From Bacteroidales bacterium Phil12 (GTDB lineage Bacteria > Bacteroidota > Bacteroidia > Bacteroidales > P3): a stretch of 64,000 nt of DNA. Shown here piece by piece: positions 1 through 8,601 of this stretch. The first letter of the stretch is position 1, and each line of letters begins with the position of its first letter. The position numbers and the translations under genes are program-made. The DNA lies in the NCBI GenBank assembly GCA_002633275.1, contig NWBO01000141.1:21635-85634 (forward strand). Direction: 5' to 3'. The notes below the pieces were generated by a model that saw only the letters and a list, made by a program, of their open reading frames with translations, ran no database searches and was not told the origin of the DNA.

Positions 1-39
1 TTTTCGGCGGACGTTTTGTTTTTAGATTATTTGAAAGGA

Positions 40-1200
40 TTAAATCTTGTCTTCGATTTGTTTTGTTATTTCATTCAAGCGGTCTTTTGTTGGGACGAAT
101 TGTTCATTGATTGTATCGACAGTTTCAATGCAAGACTCGTCAAAAAAGCGTTGCATAAACTTCATACTTAATCCTGCCCAGCCGTAAGAACCAAATAAAA
201 AGCCTTTCTTTCCTTTGACGATAAGTCCTTGCAGATAGGTCATAAAGGAAGCAACGGTAGGGAGCATTCCTTTGTTCAATGTAGGTGAGCCTACGCAGAT
301 ATATTCAGCGTCCAAACAATCCGCCATAATATCCGAAATGTGGTTGCTTTGCAAACAAAACATCTTGAATTTATAGCCTTTATTCTCGAATGCTTTGGCA
401 ACAGCCCTAGCGATTTTTTCTGTTGAGTGCCACATCGAGTCATATACGATAACGGCTTTCTTTTCGGTTTTACCCGTTGCCCAATCGGTGTAAAGAGATA
501 AATATTTATCCAAATCCTTACGGAAGATAAGACCATGAGACGGGCAAATCATATTGATGCTTAACGTACCGACAGTCTTCAAAGCATTGACAACTTGTGG
601 TGAATAAGGCATAACTATATTGGCGTAATAGGTTTTTGCTTGTTGGAAAACGAAATCCAAAGGCAATTCATCGGCGAATATTTCGCTGTGAGCTATATGT
701 TGTCCGAAAGCATCGTTAGAGAATAATATCTTTTCTTCTTCCAAATATGTAACCATATTGTCGGGCCAATGTACCATAGGTGTTGCAACGAAATCAAAGG
801 TACGAGAGCCTACTTTTCTTTGGTCTCCACTTTTGATAATATCCCATTTCCAAGAAGATGTGTCGTAATGCAATTGCAATTCTTGTTGAGCCTTTGCCGT
901 TGTGATTACTGTTGCATTTTTGGCAGCATTCATAACAACGGGCATAGCACCGGAGTGATCCATTTCAACGTGATTACAAATTACGTAGTCTATCTTTGAC
1001 GGGTCGATGATTTCAGTTATACGTTCTAAAAGTTCCTCACCGAACGGAGCCTTTACGGTATCTATCAATGTGATTTTTTCATCTATAACAAGATAAGCGT
1101 TGTATGAAGAACCGTAGTGGGTCAAATATCCATGGAAGTTACGAACGTTCCAATCGCTTGCACCCACCTCAAAAATGTTTTTTGCAATTTCTTTTTTCAT
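40..1200 (-). CDS. FprA-type flavodiiron protein (A-type flavoprotein)
   Basis: Flavodiiron proteins reduce O2 (or NO) to water in the cytoplasm of anaerobes, using a diiron centre and FMN. The N-terminal two thirds is a metallo-beta-lactamase-like domain with the iron ligands H77, E79 and D81 in the HVEMDHSGA stretch. From about residue 250 a flavodoxin domain follows (VIVYDSMWHSTEKIA). Length 386 is usual for the class with no fused rubredoxin. It stands alone; a TAACTTTG promoter element lies about 90 bases before the start codon. Electron donor is not identifiable here. Choice between O2 and NO as the main substrate cannot be made from sequence. Confidence 0.95.
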   Translation of the reverse strand: MKKEIAKNIFEVGASDWNVRNFHGYLTHYGSSYNAYLVIDEKITLIDTVKAPFGEELLERITEIIDPSKIDYVICNHVEMDHSGAMPVVMNAAKNATVITTAKAQQELQLHYDTSSWKWDIIKSGDQRKVGSRTFDFVATPMVHWPDNMVTYLEEEKILFSNDAFGQHIAHSEIFADELPLDFVFQQAKTYYANIVMPYSPQVVNALKTVGTLSINMICPSHGLIFRKDLDKYLSLYTDWATGKTEKKAVIVYDSMWHSTEKIARAVAKAFENKGYKFKMFCLQSNHISDIMADCLDAEYICVGSPTLNKGMLPTVASFMTYLQGLIVKGKKGFLFGSYGWAGLSMKFMQRFFDESCIETVDTINEQFVPTKDRLNEITKQIEDKI

Positions 1201-1287
1201 ATTTTATTGTTTTTTAGTATTTGTACGTTTAATTCAATTGTATTCAGACTTCATGATATTAAAAAGCTCTAAAATTTTATCGGTGTG

Positions 1288-1295
1288 CAAAGTTA
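1288..1295 (-). promoter_or_regulatory. -7 promoter element before the flavodiiron gene
   Basis: TAACTTTG on the minus strand matches the Bacteroidota -7 consensus TAnnTTTG. No clean TTTG is seen at the proper distance upstream, so only the -7 box supports it. It would give a leader of roughly 80 bases. Confidence 0.5.
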
Positions 1296-1414
1296 CGCAA
1301 AATTCTTTATTCGTTGAAAGAGGGGGAATAAAATTTGTTGTGAATTATGTTGTGAGATTCCGATGTTTTTTGGTCAAAAACAGTTGAAATTATTAGAATT
1401 GCTGTTTTTTTCCT

Positions 1415-1422
1415 TACCTTTG
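1415..1422 (+). promoter_or_regulatory. -7 promoter element directly before glycosyltransferase start
   Basis: TACCTTTG ends only four bases before the ATG at 1427. In this phylum transcription starts a few bases after this box, so the message would have almost no 5' leader. The -33 element is not clear. Confidence 0.55.
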
Positions 1423-1426
1423 CAAT

Positions 1427-2557
1427 ATGAAAAAACGAGCGTTGATAAGCGTAAGCAATGATTTATATAACGATAACAGAGTTTTGAAGACTTGCAAAAG
1501 CCTTGAAAAATATGGTTTATCAGTTACCGTCGTTTGCAAAAGGGCTGCCAAAGAAAGGAAATCTCAAAACGCTGATTTCTCTTTGAAATATCCGAAATTA
1601 AAAACCATTCGTCTTAGGTTTTTGTTTAAGAAGAATGTTTTTTATTATGCTGAATTGAATTTGAGAATATTTTTCGTTTTGTTATTTAAGCGTTTTGATG
1701 TTTTGTGGGCGAATGATTTGGACACCTTGCTTGCGAATTATCTTGTAAGTAGGCTGAGGCGAAAACCACTTATATTTGATTCTCACGAGATGTTTTGTTA
1801 TGTTGCCGAATTGCGTGTAGGCAGTGTTCAGCAACGTGTTTGGCTTGTCTTGGAAAAGTCTATCGTTCCTAATTTGAAGTATATTACAACGGTTTGTGAG
1901 CCTATCAAACAATATTTTTTTGACAAATATAAAGTCAATGCCGAAATTGTAAGAAATATTCCGCCATATAGCGAGGACAATCAAAGGAGAAAAATTTATC
2001 CATGCAAAGAAAAATATATTATTTGGCAGGGTTCTACAAATATTGACAGAGGTTTGGAGGAGTTGGTGGAATGTATGCAATATGTTGATTGCAAATTGTA
2101 CATCTGTGGTACAGGAGATATTTTTCAGAACTTAAAAAATCTTATTGAGCGGTATGGGTTGGGAAATAAAGTCTTTTTGCTTGGTAAGTTGCCTTATGAA
2201 AAAATGATTGAAAAGACTAAAAACGCCACTTTGGGCATATCGATAGACAAGCCGACTAATAGAAATTATGCTATTTCGTTGCCAAATAAGATTTTTGAGT
2301 ACATCAATTCCGCTGTGCCTGTTTTGTATTCGCCTCTTAGCGAAATAAAAAATATTGAGGACAAGTTCCGTTGTGGTGTTGAGGTTGTTTCGTATCAGCC
2401 GTTGGAGTTGGCGAAGCAAATAAACGAATTGATAAATAATGATGACTTGTTACAGAAATTAAGTGATAACTGTTTGTTTGCACAAAAGCAATTGAATTGG
2501 CAGCAAGAAGAAAAGACATTATTTAGTCTTTTGGATAAAATCAAGGCATTGGATTAA
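1427..2557 (+). CDS. Family 4-like (GT-B) glycosyltransferase
   Basis: Predicted retaining sugar-nucleotide glycosyltransferase of the GT-B fold, acting at the cytoplasmic face on an unknown glycan. The N-terminal half begins with a Rossmann-like strand (ALISVSNDLYNDNRV), and the C-terminal half has the nucleotide-sugar site: SLPNKIFEYINSAVPVL near residues 285-302 corresponds to the E-x7-E region of GT4 enzymes, though the first Glu is replaced. Length 376 is typical. There are no neighbouring polysaccharide genes, so the acceptor is unknown. The promoter box ends four bases before the start, suggesting a leaderless mRNA. A 21-base ladder repeat follows the stop codon. Confidence 0.8.
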   Translation: MKKRALISVSNDLYNDNRVLKTCKSLEKYGLSVTVVCKRAAKERKSQNADFSLKYPKLKTIRLRFLFKKNVFYYAELNLRIFFVLLFKRFDVLWANDLDTLLANYLVSRLRRKPLIFDSHEMFCYVAELRVGSVQQRVWLVLEKSIVPNLKYITTVCEPIKQYFFDKYKVNAEIVRNIPPYSEDNQRRKIYPCKEKYIIWQGSTNIDRGLEELVECMQYVDCKLYICGTGDIFQNLKNLIERYGLGNKVFLLGKLPYEKMIEKTKNATLGISIDKPTNRNYAISLPNKIFEYINSAVPVLYSPLSEIKNIEDKFRCGVEVVSYQPLELAKQINELINNDDLLQKLSDNCLFAQKQLNWQQEEKTLFSLLDKIKALD

Positions 2558-2561
2558 TCAC

Positions 2562-2666
2562 AAAATTAGTTTCAGTAACTAAAAAATTAGTTTCACTAAT
2601 CAATTAATTGATATGGCTATTTAATTCTATGATTTGCGACATTATTTTTTCTATTCCTTTGTTTCG
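2562..2666. repeat. 21-base ladder repeat, site 1 (convergent gap)
   Basis: Five consecutive 21-base steps between the convergent glycosyltransferase and GIY-YIG genes. Two neighbouring units both begin AAAATTAGTTTCA; the next have TGATATGGCT and TGCGACATTAT, words seen again at 51.69 kb and 58.18 kb. Confidence 0.75.
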
Positions 2667-2672
2667 CATTTT

Positions 2673-3344
2673 TTACCTTACCTTATCGTGATTTTCATTT
2701 TCCTTTCTTAAATCATCAAGTATTTTGCCCTTATATGAAAAATATTTTGCTCCTTGATAGGCTCCGGATGTATTCTGTACATCTTCTGGCATAAATGTTC
2801 CAACGAAAGGCGACAACTTATATATACGTCCTTCATATTCGATGGTATCGTCCGATGCTACTTTTACGATTATACCGGTAGGAATGAAAGTAATGTCTTC
2901 TCCGATTTTTATGCCGCACATACTGAATTTGAAGCGAGAACGTTTAACTTCTCGTTTAATGCTGACAGGTTTTGTGTTGTCAATTGGTTTATTCTCATGA
3001 TATAAAATAACTTCCGCATCATCAACCGTCGTTGCAATATCGCGAAAAATATCAAGAGCCACTTGCGGGGCGACATTAAAAAATTCGCGATTTTGGCGAA
3101 TACGCAAGTCTGTTAAACGATCTATTGTCTTATGTACTAATTTTTCGACCTCGTTATATTTGCAAGTTTTCATAGTCGCAAATATCTCAAAAGGTAAAGG
3201 TACGGCAGTATTGTCAAGTTCCTTTGACCTAATATCTACGGGGCGAGAACTTTTGCCAATCTTTACCCAATCCTCTTTGAAACTGGGATTGGTAAGTATA
3301 TACACATATCCTTTCTCCACGATTTTTGCTATTGTTTTTGCCAA
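2673..3344 (-). CDS. GIY-YIG nuclease family protein (T5orf172/MUG113-like)
   Basis: A small predicted nuclease-fold protein. The GIY-YIG core sits at residues 12-100: GYVYILTNPSF supplies the first strand, VKIGKS the second 'YIG' strand, then a conserved Arg (DIRSKEL) and a Glu in NEVEKLVH that would bind metal. This spacing is that of the T5orf172/MUG113 subgroup rather than UvrC or homing nucleases. The remaining 110 residues have no domain I recognise and are rich in Lys, Ile and Asp, ending in a charged tail. No methylase, integrase or other partner is adjacent, so its role (DNA repair, defence or other) is open. A very strong hairpin lies just upstream of the start. Confidence 0.75.
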   Translation of the reverse strand: MAKTIAKIVEKGYVYILTNPSFKEDWVKIGKSSRPVDIRSKELDNTAVPLPFEIFATMKTCKYNEVEKLVHKTIDRLTDLRIRQNREFFNVAPQVALDIFRDIATTVDDAEVILYHENKPIDNTKPVSIKREVKRSRFKFSMCGIKIGEDITFIPTGIIVKVASDDTIEYEGRIYKLSPFVGTFMPEDVQNTSGAYQGAKYFSYKGKILDDLRKENENHDKVR

Positions 3345-3367
3345 ATTGAAACTACTTTTATTACAAT

Positions 3368-3415
3368 TTAACGATTAACGGCGAGCATCGTCAAATGCTC
3401 GCCGTCAATCGTTAA
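3368..3415 (-). terminator. Near-perfect 21-bp hairpin between two minus-strand genes
   Basis: Arms at 3368-3388 and 3395-3415 pair over 21 positions with one mismatch, around a six-base loop. It begins 11 bases after the stop of the T9SS gene (3426-4148) and ends 24 bases before the GIY-YIG start, so it most likely ends or stabilises the upstream transcript. No strong U-tract follows. Confidence 0.7.
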
Positions 3416-3425
3416 AAGCAATGAT

Positions 3426-4148
3426 TTAGTGTTTAACTATTAATTTTTTTGTTACCAACAAAGGTCTGCCGTCAGCAGTGATAGAGTAGAAATAAACTCC
3501 ATTAACTAAATCTGAAACGTTTAACGAAACTTTGCTTGCGATACCAACTTTCAAATTAACTTCCTTAACTGTTGAACCCAAAGAGTTTCTTACAACCAAT
3601 TTTGCATTTCTGAAATTTGCAGGGATTGAATACGCAATATTCGTTGCAGACATTGCAGGGTTAGGCTGTGCATTCAAAGAAAGTTTTACGTTTTTGCTGT
3701 TTTGGGAAGCCAATGAACTTTGAACTTGATAAATAACGTTCAATGTTTTGAGTACTTCGTTTGTGTTGTGGTCAATGAATTTCACAACAACTGTCGAAGT
3801 TACGCCATTGGCATATAGATATTGTAAATCAAATCCCTCATAAGTTTCCTCCGGATCAATCAATACAGGTGTAGAAACAGTTTCTGTCATACATGTTCCA
3901 TTAAAACACATCATAACGTCATTACCCTCAGAAACGCCAGACTTATCTATCTCAACGCGGAAATTCAATTCGGTATTGGCTTTATTCTGAATATGAATGT
4001 AATCTATTCTCATCGGCTGTTCCATATCCAATGGAATTGCAAGTTCATTACCCTCAATAACTTCGTCGTGATACAATAAATCAATGCTTTGGGCACTTGC
4101 CATAAAGATGCCTAACACGGCAACCAAAAACAAATAAATTTTTTTCAT
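3426..4148 (-). CDS. Secreted protein with type IX secretion sorting tail
   Basis: A 240-residue exported protein. It has a cleavable signal peptide (MKKIYLFLVAVLGIFMASAQ) and a C-terminal T9SS type A sorting domain from about residue 165: the PNPAMSATNIAYSIP motif, then VYFYSITADGRP and a basic end (VTKKLIVKH). Such tails route proteins through the T9SS outer-membrane translocon and are then cleaved. The middle is beta-rich and Ig-like, with two Cys close together (MMCFNGTCM). No catalytic motif is visible, so the function is unknown. It has its own strong promoter at 4201-4231 and heads no operon, since a large hairpin follows it. Confidence 0.85.
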   Translation of the reverse strand: MKKIYLFLVAVLGIFMASAQSIDLLYHDEVIEGNELAIPLDMEQPMRIDYIHIQNKANTELNFRVEIDKSGVSEGNDVMMCFNGTCMTETVSTPVLIDPEETYEGFDLQYLYANGVTSTVVVKFIDHNTNEVLKTLNVIYQVQSSLASQNSKNVKLSLNAQPNPAMSATNIAYSIPANFRNAKLVVRNSLGSTVKEVNLKVGIASKVSLNVSDLVNGVYFYSITADGRPLLVTKKLIVKH

Positions 4149-4200
4149 TTTAATATCCTTTCCTATTTAATTATGTTTATAACATTCTAATTTTGGGCTG

Positions 4201-4231
4201 CAAAGATACGACATTTTTATAAAATGACAAA
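4201..4231 (-). promoter_or_regulatory. Bacteroidota-type promoter for the T9SS protein gene
   Basis: On the minus strand TTTG (4228-4231) is followed after exactly 19 bases by TATCTTTG (4201-4208), matching the -33/-7 consensus. It lies about 55 bases before the start codon at 4148. Confidence 0.8.
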
Positions 4232-4248
4232 TTTATATTCTAAAAATC

Positions 4249-5094
4249 TTATTCAATATCAATCTCATTTACCTGCAATACTTCACCGTTATCGGCGTTA
4301 GTAGCGAATACGACTATCTTGCAGTTGGCTGTATTCCAAGAAGAATTTATATTAATCTCATAGTTTTTGTTGATATTTTGATTTGCGCTTGCGGAAGCGA
4401 AAAATGAATAATCAACAAGACCATTGGTTCTTAAAACATGGTTGAATACATAGTCTTTAACCATAGGATTGTTTGCATCGTTGGTCAGTTGAGTACCTAT
4501 TATACCATCTTCCAAGACCAAAATAGTTATTAACACCGGTTGATTAATGTCTTGTAATATTTCACCATTCACACTGACTAAAAATTTATTATCTCTTTTC
4601 GTTGCACCAAGATTAATATTCATTGTGTGCTTTGTTGAAGAAAGTAAAGAAACAATAGTCGAACGCCAATCATCTTTTAGTACTCCTTTTGAGGAACTTG
4701 TACTGTTGTTCTTACGATTTATAACGCCGATAGGGTTGCTTGTTATTCCAAAATCGTTATACCATTTCTCGCCGTATTCAGTACGGAAATCCATATTGCC
4801 ATTGGCTGAACTCGGTCTTGCAAAAGCACCTGCATGAACAGCCATAGCAACCAACTTTTCGCCAAATTCATTCTGTAAATCAGTTACAAGTTCTGCTGCC
4901 GCAGGACAATTGACACAACTCCAACCGGTGTAATCCTCTAAAAGTATTGCTTGTTCGTTTTGCTTTTTTGTTATAGGCGTTTGCTCGGAAGTTTCACCTT
5001 CGGGATAGATAACATATTCGTTTTCTTCAAAATTATCACAAGCCACAAACATTAACGGCAGCATTGCCAATGTTATATATTTCAAAATTTTCAT
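4249..5094 (-). CDS. Omp28-related outer-membrane lipoprotein
   Basis: Exported lipoprotein: the N-terminus ends in a lipobox (LMFVAC, lipidated Cys near residue 19). An Omp28-type thioredoxin-like domain follows, with a CxxC pair in GWSCVNCPAAAELV (about residues 58-71) and the family stretch VAMAVHAGAFA. Omp28 proteins are surface lipoproteins of Porphyromonas and relatives; the CxxC suggests redox activity but this is not established. It is the third gene of a likely operon (TlpA, DUF6029, Omp28), with about 60-base gaps. Length 281 is normal. Function in the cell is unknown. Confidence 0.8.
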   Translation of the reverse strand: MKILKYITLAMLPLMFVACDNFEENEYVIYPEGETSEQTPITKKQNEQAILLEDYTGWSCVNCPAAAELVTDLQNEFGEKLVAMAVHAGAFARPSSANGNMDFRTEYGEKWYNDFGITSNPIGVINRKNNSTSSSKGVLKDDWRSTIVSLLSSTKHTMNINLGATKRDNKFLVSVNGEILQDINQPVLITILVLEDGIIGTQLTNDANNPMVKDYVFNHVLRTNGLVDYSFFASASANQNINKNYEININSSWNTANCKIVVFATNADNGEVLQVNEIDIE

Positions 5095-5156
5095 ACCTAT
5101 TTATATTTTAATGTTCTTTCAAATAAGCCATAAATTTACCCAATCGGATATTTTCC

Positions 5157-6848
5157 CTAAAAACTTGACGTTATTGTCATAAACATACCGTTGCTTGCAG
5201 GCACTTCTCTACAAACTCCGCCTATACACATGATGCCCTGTCGCTGTTTTCCGTAAGAAAGACTAACTCTTGTTGTTCCGAAAGTGCAACCGGCAGAGAC
5301 GTTATAGTAATGTACTTTGTCGCCTTGTTCTGTTCCGTAGTTCCATTGGTCGGAAGCAGCCAAAAACCAATGACCTGCAAAATTGTATTCCGCACCATAT
5401 TGAAACCAATTGCCTTTTGCAAATTCGTCATAGTCTTGTTTGGTAAATAACGCTTGAATTTCTCCTTTGATTGACTGATGTGCAGCCAATTTGTATGTTC
5501 CGTCAATGACAGCAATGTGTGCATAAATCATAGGATTGCCTGCATGACCGTATGCGATAGGGTTGAACTCTTGGTAAGAATACATAAAGTTCATCTTGAA
5601 ATTAGAAGAGATTTTTTTGTTTATCTCCAAATTTATTTCAGAGAAGTATTTCTCTTCGCCGATACTGAATAAATCTGTCTCGTATCCGTTAGTACCTGCT
5701 TCAAATAAAGCATAGCCGTCAATAGGAGTCATATCCAAAGAATGAATATTGGAATAATTCAATTTAATAGAAGTTCCGTATTTACCACCGAGCAAAGTGC
5801 CTTTTGGAATCTTGTACATAATATCGGCACTAAAACCAATCTCGCCGTTGATTTGTGTTGCATAGGAATACATACTCATCAAAGAGTAAGAATGATTACG
5901 AGTGATTGACGGCAAATAATTAACGTTTAACATATTTCCTGTTTCGGTACGTTTGGATTTGAAAGACATATTGTCTATACGTTTTCCTTCCAATCGGATT
6001 CCTAAACCTTTAATGGAATATTCGGCAGTAAGCAATTGAGCATTACCTTTGCGATAGATGTAGTTATTTACCGCATTTGGGTCTTGACCTTTGAAAGCAA
6101 ATTCTCCCGACAAAGCGAAAGCGTTATAACCGAAATTGAAACGCACTGCACCTGCACCTATATTTTCGGGAAGATTTAGTTTGTAGTTGTCATTGTTTCT
6201 TGTGATGTATTTAGTGCCTGCTTTTTCATAAGTGGAAACAAAACTACCGCCCAAAGATAAACTTACAGGGGAAGAAGCAAGCGAAGGAATCATTTCACTT
6301 AATGAAAATTCGCCGTCAATACCACGAACAAGACCATTATCGTTTTGCCAAATATCGTCCCAATAGTATCTTTGTTTTCCAATAATACCTTTAAGGATTA
6401 TTCCTTTATAAGGTCTTGCTACAACACGAACTCCGTCCATGGCATTATCCAATCCGAGATTTCTTTCTTCGTAAGAACGGAATATTAATCCGTTGCCGAA
6501 TTGTTCGTAATAATTACCTGCGGTTATTTCCAAAAAATCTTTTTTGTAAGAAACAAAACGGTATGGAACACCGGAACCTTTGTATTGTTTATCAAAGCCC
6601 AAAATAGGATTTAGATAAGATTCAAATCTTACACCGGCTGAAAAATCTCCGTTAGTATATAAAATATTCGCAAAAGTATTCGACAATAGTTTTTCATCAA
6701 CTTTTTGAGCCCCGATGGTTTTGTCTTCTTTGGACATTTGAATATCGGTTTGGAAATTGCCGGTAACTTTGCCTCCAAGTATTCCTTGTGCGTTTGCATG
6801 TACGAACACAAAAGAAACAGAGGCCAATAATACAATTATTTTCTTCAT
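5157..6848 (-). CDS. DUF6029 family outer-membrane protein
   Basis: A 563-residue protein with a signal peptide (ends near VHANAQ) and many alternating amphipathic strands rich in Tyr, Gly and Asn ending in Phe, as in an outer-membrane beta-barrel. The N-terminal block (NYYEQFGNGLIFRSYEERN) is characteristic of DUF6029 proteins of Bacteroidota. It lies between tlpA-like and Omp28-like genes in the same orientation, an arrangement that suggests joint work in envelope redox or transport. No enzymatic motif is visible. A Cys pair near the C-terminus (MCIGGVCREVP) could form a disulfide, which would fit the thioredoxin-like neighbours. Confidence 0.75.
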   Translation of the reverse strand: MKKIIVLLASVSFVFVHANAQGILGGKVTGNFQTDIQMSKEDKTIGAQKVDEKLLSNTFANILYTNGDFSAGVRFESYLNPILGFDKQYKGSGVPYRFVSYKKDFLEITAGNYYEQFGNGLIFRSYEERNLGLDNAMDGVRVVARPYKGIILKGIIGKQRYYWDDIWQNDNGLVRGIDGEFSLSEMIPSLASSPVSLSLGGSFVSTYEKAGTKYITRNNDNYKLNLPENIGAGAVRFNFGYNAFALSGEFAFKGQDPNAVNNYIYRKGNAQLLTAEYSIKGLGIRLEGKRIDNMSFKSKRTETGNMLNVNYLPSITRNHSYSLMSMYSYATQINGEIGFSADIMYKIPKGTLLGGKYGTSIKLNYSNIHSLDMTPIDGYALFEAGTNGYETDLFSIGEEKYFSEINLEINKKISSNFKMNFMYSYQEFNPIAYGHAGNPMIYAHIAVIDGTYKLAAHQSIKGEIQALFTKQDYDEFAKGNWFQYGAEYNFAGHWFLAASDQWNYGTEQGDKVHYYNVSAGCTFGTTRVSLSYGKQRQGIMCIGGVCREVPASNGMFMTITSSF

Positions 6849-6912
6849 TATTTTCGATTATAAATTTGAAAAACTTATAACAACCCTATTTATTAAATTC
6901 TTTTTAGGAATG

Positions 6913-7407
6913 TTATTTGTTTGATAACTCTTTGTATTTTGCTATTGTGTTTTGCTCATCTCCCTCTGCATAGCCTGCGTGTTGCCACAATATCGTGCCG
7001 TCAGCACCGACGATAAAAGTATGAGGAGGATTATTTACGCCCATAGCACGTTTGAAATCCGAATTTTCATCAATGACAACTTCATATTCCCATTCGGAAC
7101 TATTGACAAGTGTCTTGACTTTGCCTTTTGTTCTTGTATCATCGATAGAAACGGCATATACTTTAACTCCCGTTTCTTCCCTCCAATCGGAATACAATTC
7201 AGCCATAGCGTTTAGTTCATCTAAACAAGGGTGGCACCATGTTGCCCAAAAACAAACGATATAAGGTTTGCCGTCATTAGAGAAACTACCTGTATTGACT
7301 ACTTTGCCATTTACGTCTTTTACGTCTATCTTTGCAATCTTAGCATCTTGTGCATTTATACATAAAGCAAACAAAACCATCGTTGCAAGTAAAAATATCT
7401 TTTTCAT
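6913..7407 (-). CDS. TlpA-like periplasmic thioredoxin
   Basis: Periplasmic thiol-disulfide oxidoreductase of the TlpA/ResA group. A signal peptide (MKKIFLLATMVLFALCINAQ) is followed by a thioredoxin fold with the active site WATWCHPC (C58 and C61) and the cis-Pro region NNPPHTFIVG. Length 164 is typical. It is first in the predicted operon with DUF6029 and the Omp28-like lipoprotein, both of which carry Cys pairs, so they may be its substrates; that is inference. The 'HP' between the active cysteines differs from the CPPC and CEPC forms more often seen in this family but remains compatible with a reductase. Confidence 0.85.
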   Translation of the reverse strand: MKKIFLLATMVLFALCINAQDAKIAKIDVKDVNGKVVNTGSFSNDGKPYIVCFWATWCHPCLDELNAMAELYSDWREETGVKVYAVSIDDTRTKGKVKTLVNSSEWEYEVVIDENSDFKRAMGVNNPPHTFIVGADGTILWQHAGYAEGDEQNTIAKYKELSNK

Positions 7408-7462
7408 ATCGGTTAAGATTTTTTGTGTTGTTATTAATTCTATGTTATTTACTGATTTTGTC

Positions 7463-8440
7463 TTATTTATTGCGTATTGTCAAATATTGTACCAACGCTC
7501 TGAGGTTTATGGAATATTCGTTGAGCGGCATATTATCCACAATCTTTAATGCTTTATCGGAATAATCTTTTTGAACCTTGAAAGTCTTTTGCAAAGCACC
7601 ACTCTCATTTACCTTTTTAATGAAATCCTCTATTTCTTCCTTAGATTTGTTGTCTTCAAAGAAGAAATCAACAGCCTCATCTTTCTCTTTGTCGCTAATA
7701 GTTTCCAAATAATGAATGAAAGGTAAGGTTATTTTCTTTTCCCTAATGTCGTTGCCAAGCCCTTTGCCCATAAGGTTATTTGTATCATAATCCAAAATAT
7801 CGTCTCTTATCTGAAACGCCATTCCTATATGCTCGCCAAGTTCGGCTATTTCTTTAAGATTTACATTTTTGTTGCCGCAACTTCTTGCACCGCACTCGGT
7901 AGCAGCGCATATCAACGATGCGGTTTTGTAGTATATAACTTTGGAATACGATTCGATAGAAGTGTCTTTGCCGTTGGTTATATCCGTTTCTTTAATCTCG
8001 CCGGCAGGCAAATTGAGTGCAATGCGGGCAAACACATCCATTAAATTAAAATCTTCTTGTGTTTTTATCGTAGCAAGAGCCTTGCCATAAAGAAAATCGC
8101 CTACCAATATCGCGGGGCGATCACCGAATAAGGCATTGACAGTTGTTTTGTTACGGCGTATTTTAGAGGAATCAATGACATCATCGTGCAGAAGAGAAGC
8201 AGTATGCAAGAGTTCAATAATAACGGCAGCCCTAAGTGTTTGGGGAGTTATATCGCCAAAAGTTTTTGCAATCAAAAACACAAGCAGAGGTCTTATTCTC
8301 TTACCTTTGAGTGAATTTGTATGAGCAAGGATAGTATTCAAAAGAGTGTCATCAGTGTGAAAATTTTTATCAAAAGCCTCCTCAAACTGTTGCATTGGTT
8401 GTTGCAAACATTCAATAATATCTTCAAGTCTATTGTCCAT
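7463..8440 (-). CDS. Polyprenyl diphosphate synthase (octaprenyl/long-chain type)
   Basis: Cytoplasmic trans-prenyltransferase that chains isopentenyl diphosphate onto an allylic primer to make the side chain of menaquinone. Both aspartate-rich motifs are present: LLHDDVIDSSKIRR (DDxxD, near residue 90) and QIRDDILDYD (near residue 212), with GKRIRP at the start of the fold. Length 325 matches IspB/HepT-type enzymes. It is separated by 55 bases from the TlpA gene and carries its own -7 box (TATCTTTG, 8463-8470), so it probably leads the transcript. Together with dxs at 62 kb it represents isoprenoid synthesis in this window. Chain length cannot be read with certainty. Confidence 0.9.
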   Translation of the reverse strand: MDNRLEDIIECLQQPMQQFEEAFDKNFHTDDTLLNTILAHTNSLKGKRIRPLLVFLIAKTFGDITPQTLRAAVIIELLHTASLLHDDVIDSSKIRRNKTTVNALFGDRPAILVGDFLYGKALATIKTQEDFNLMDVFARIALNLPAGEIKETDITNGKDTSIESYSKVIYYKTASLICAATECGARSCGNKNVNLKEIAELGEHIGMAFQIRDDILDYDTNNLMGKGLGNDIREKKITLPFIHYLETISDKEKDEAVDFFFEDNKSKEEIEDFIKKVNESGALQKTFKVQKDYSDKALKIVDNMPLNEYSINLRALVQYLTIRNK

Positions 8441-8462
8441 CTAAAACAAGTTTATCAAGGTG

Positions 8463-8470
8463 CAAAGATA
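8463..8470 (-). promoter_or_regulatory. -7 promoter element for polyprenyl synthase
   Basis: TATCTTTG on the minus strand, about 22 bases before the start codon at 8440. The -33 box is not clear. Confidence 0.55.
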
Positions 8471-8517
8471 CACATTTTTTGTAATAAATGTTTTGTTTTG
8501 TAAGAAAAACGAATATT

Positions 8518-8601
8518 TTCAAGTGTTATCGTTTTTTTAGTGTTAAACACTATTTTGATAGATACTCATAATATTTTAGTTGTATGAGAAACGTTTTATT
8601 T
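8518..8601. repeat. 21-base ladder repeat, site 2 (3' of adenine deaminase)
   Basis: Four 21-base steps that end exactly at the adenine deaminase stop codon. A TTTT tract recurs once per unit, and the second unit holds the dyad AGTGTTAAACACT. Confidence 0.7.
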
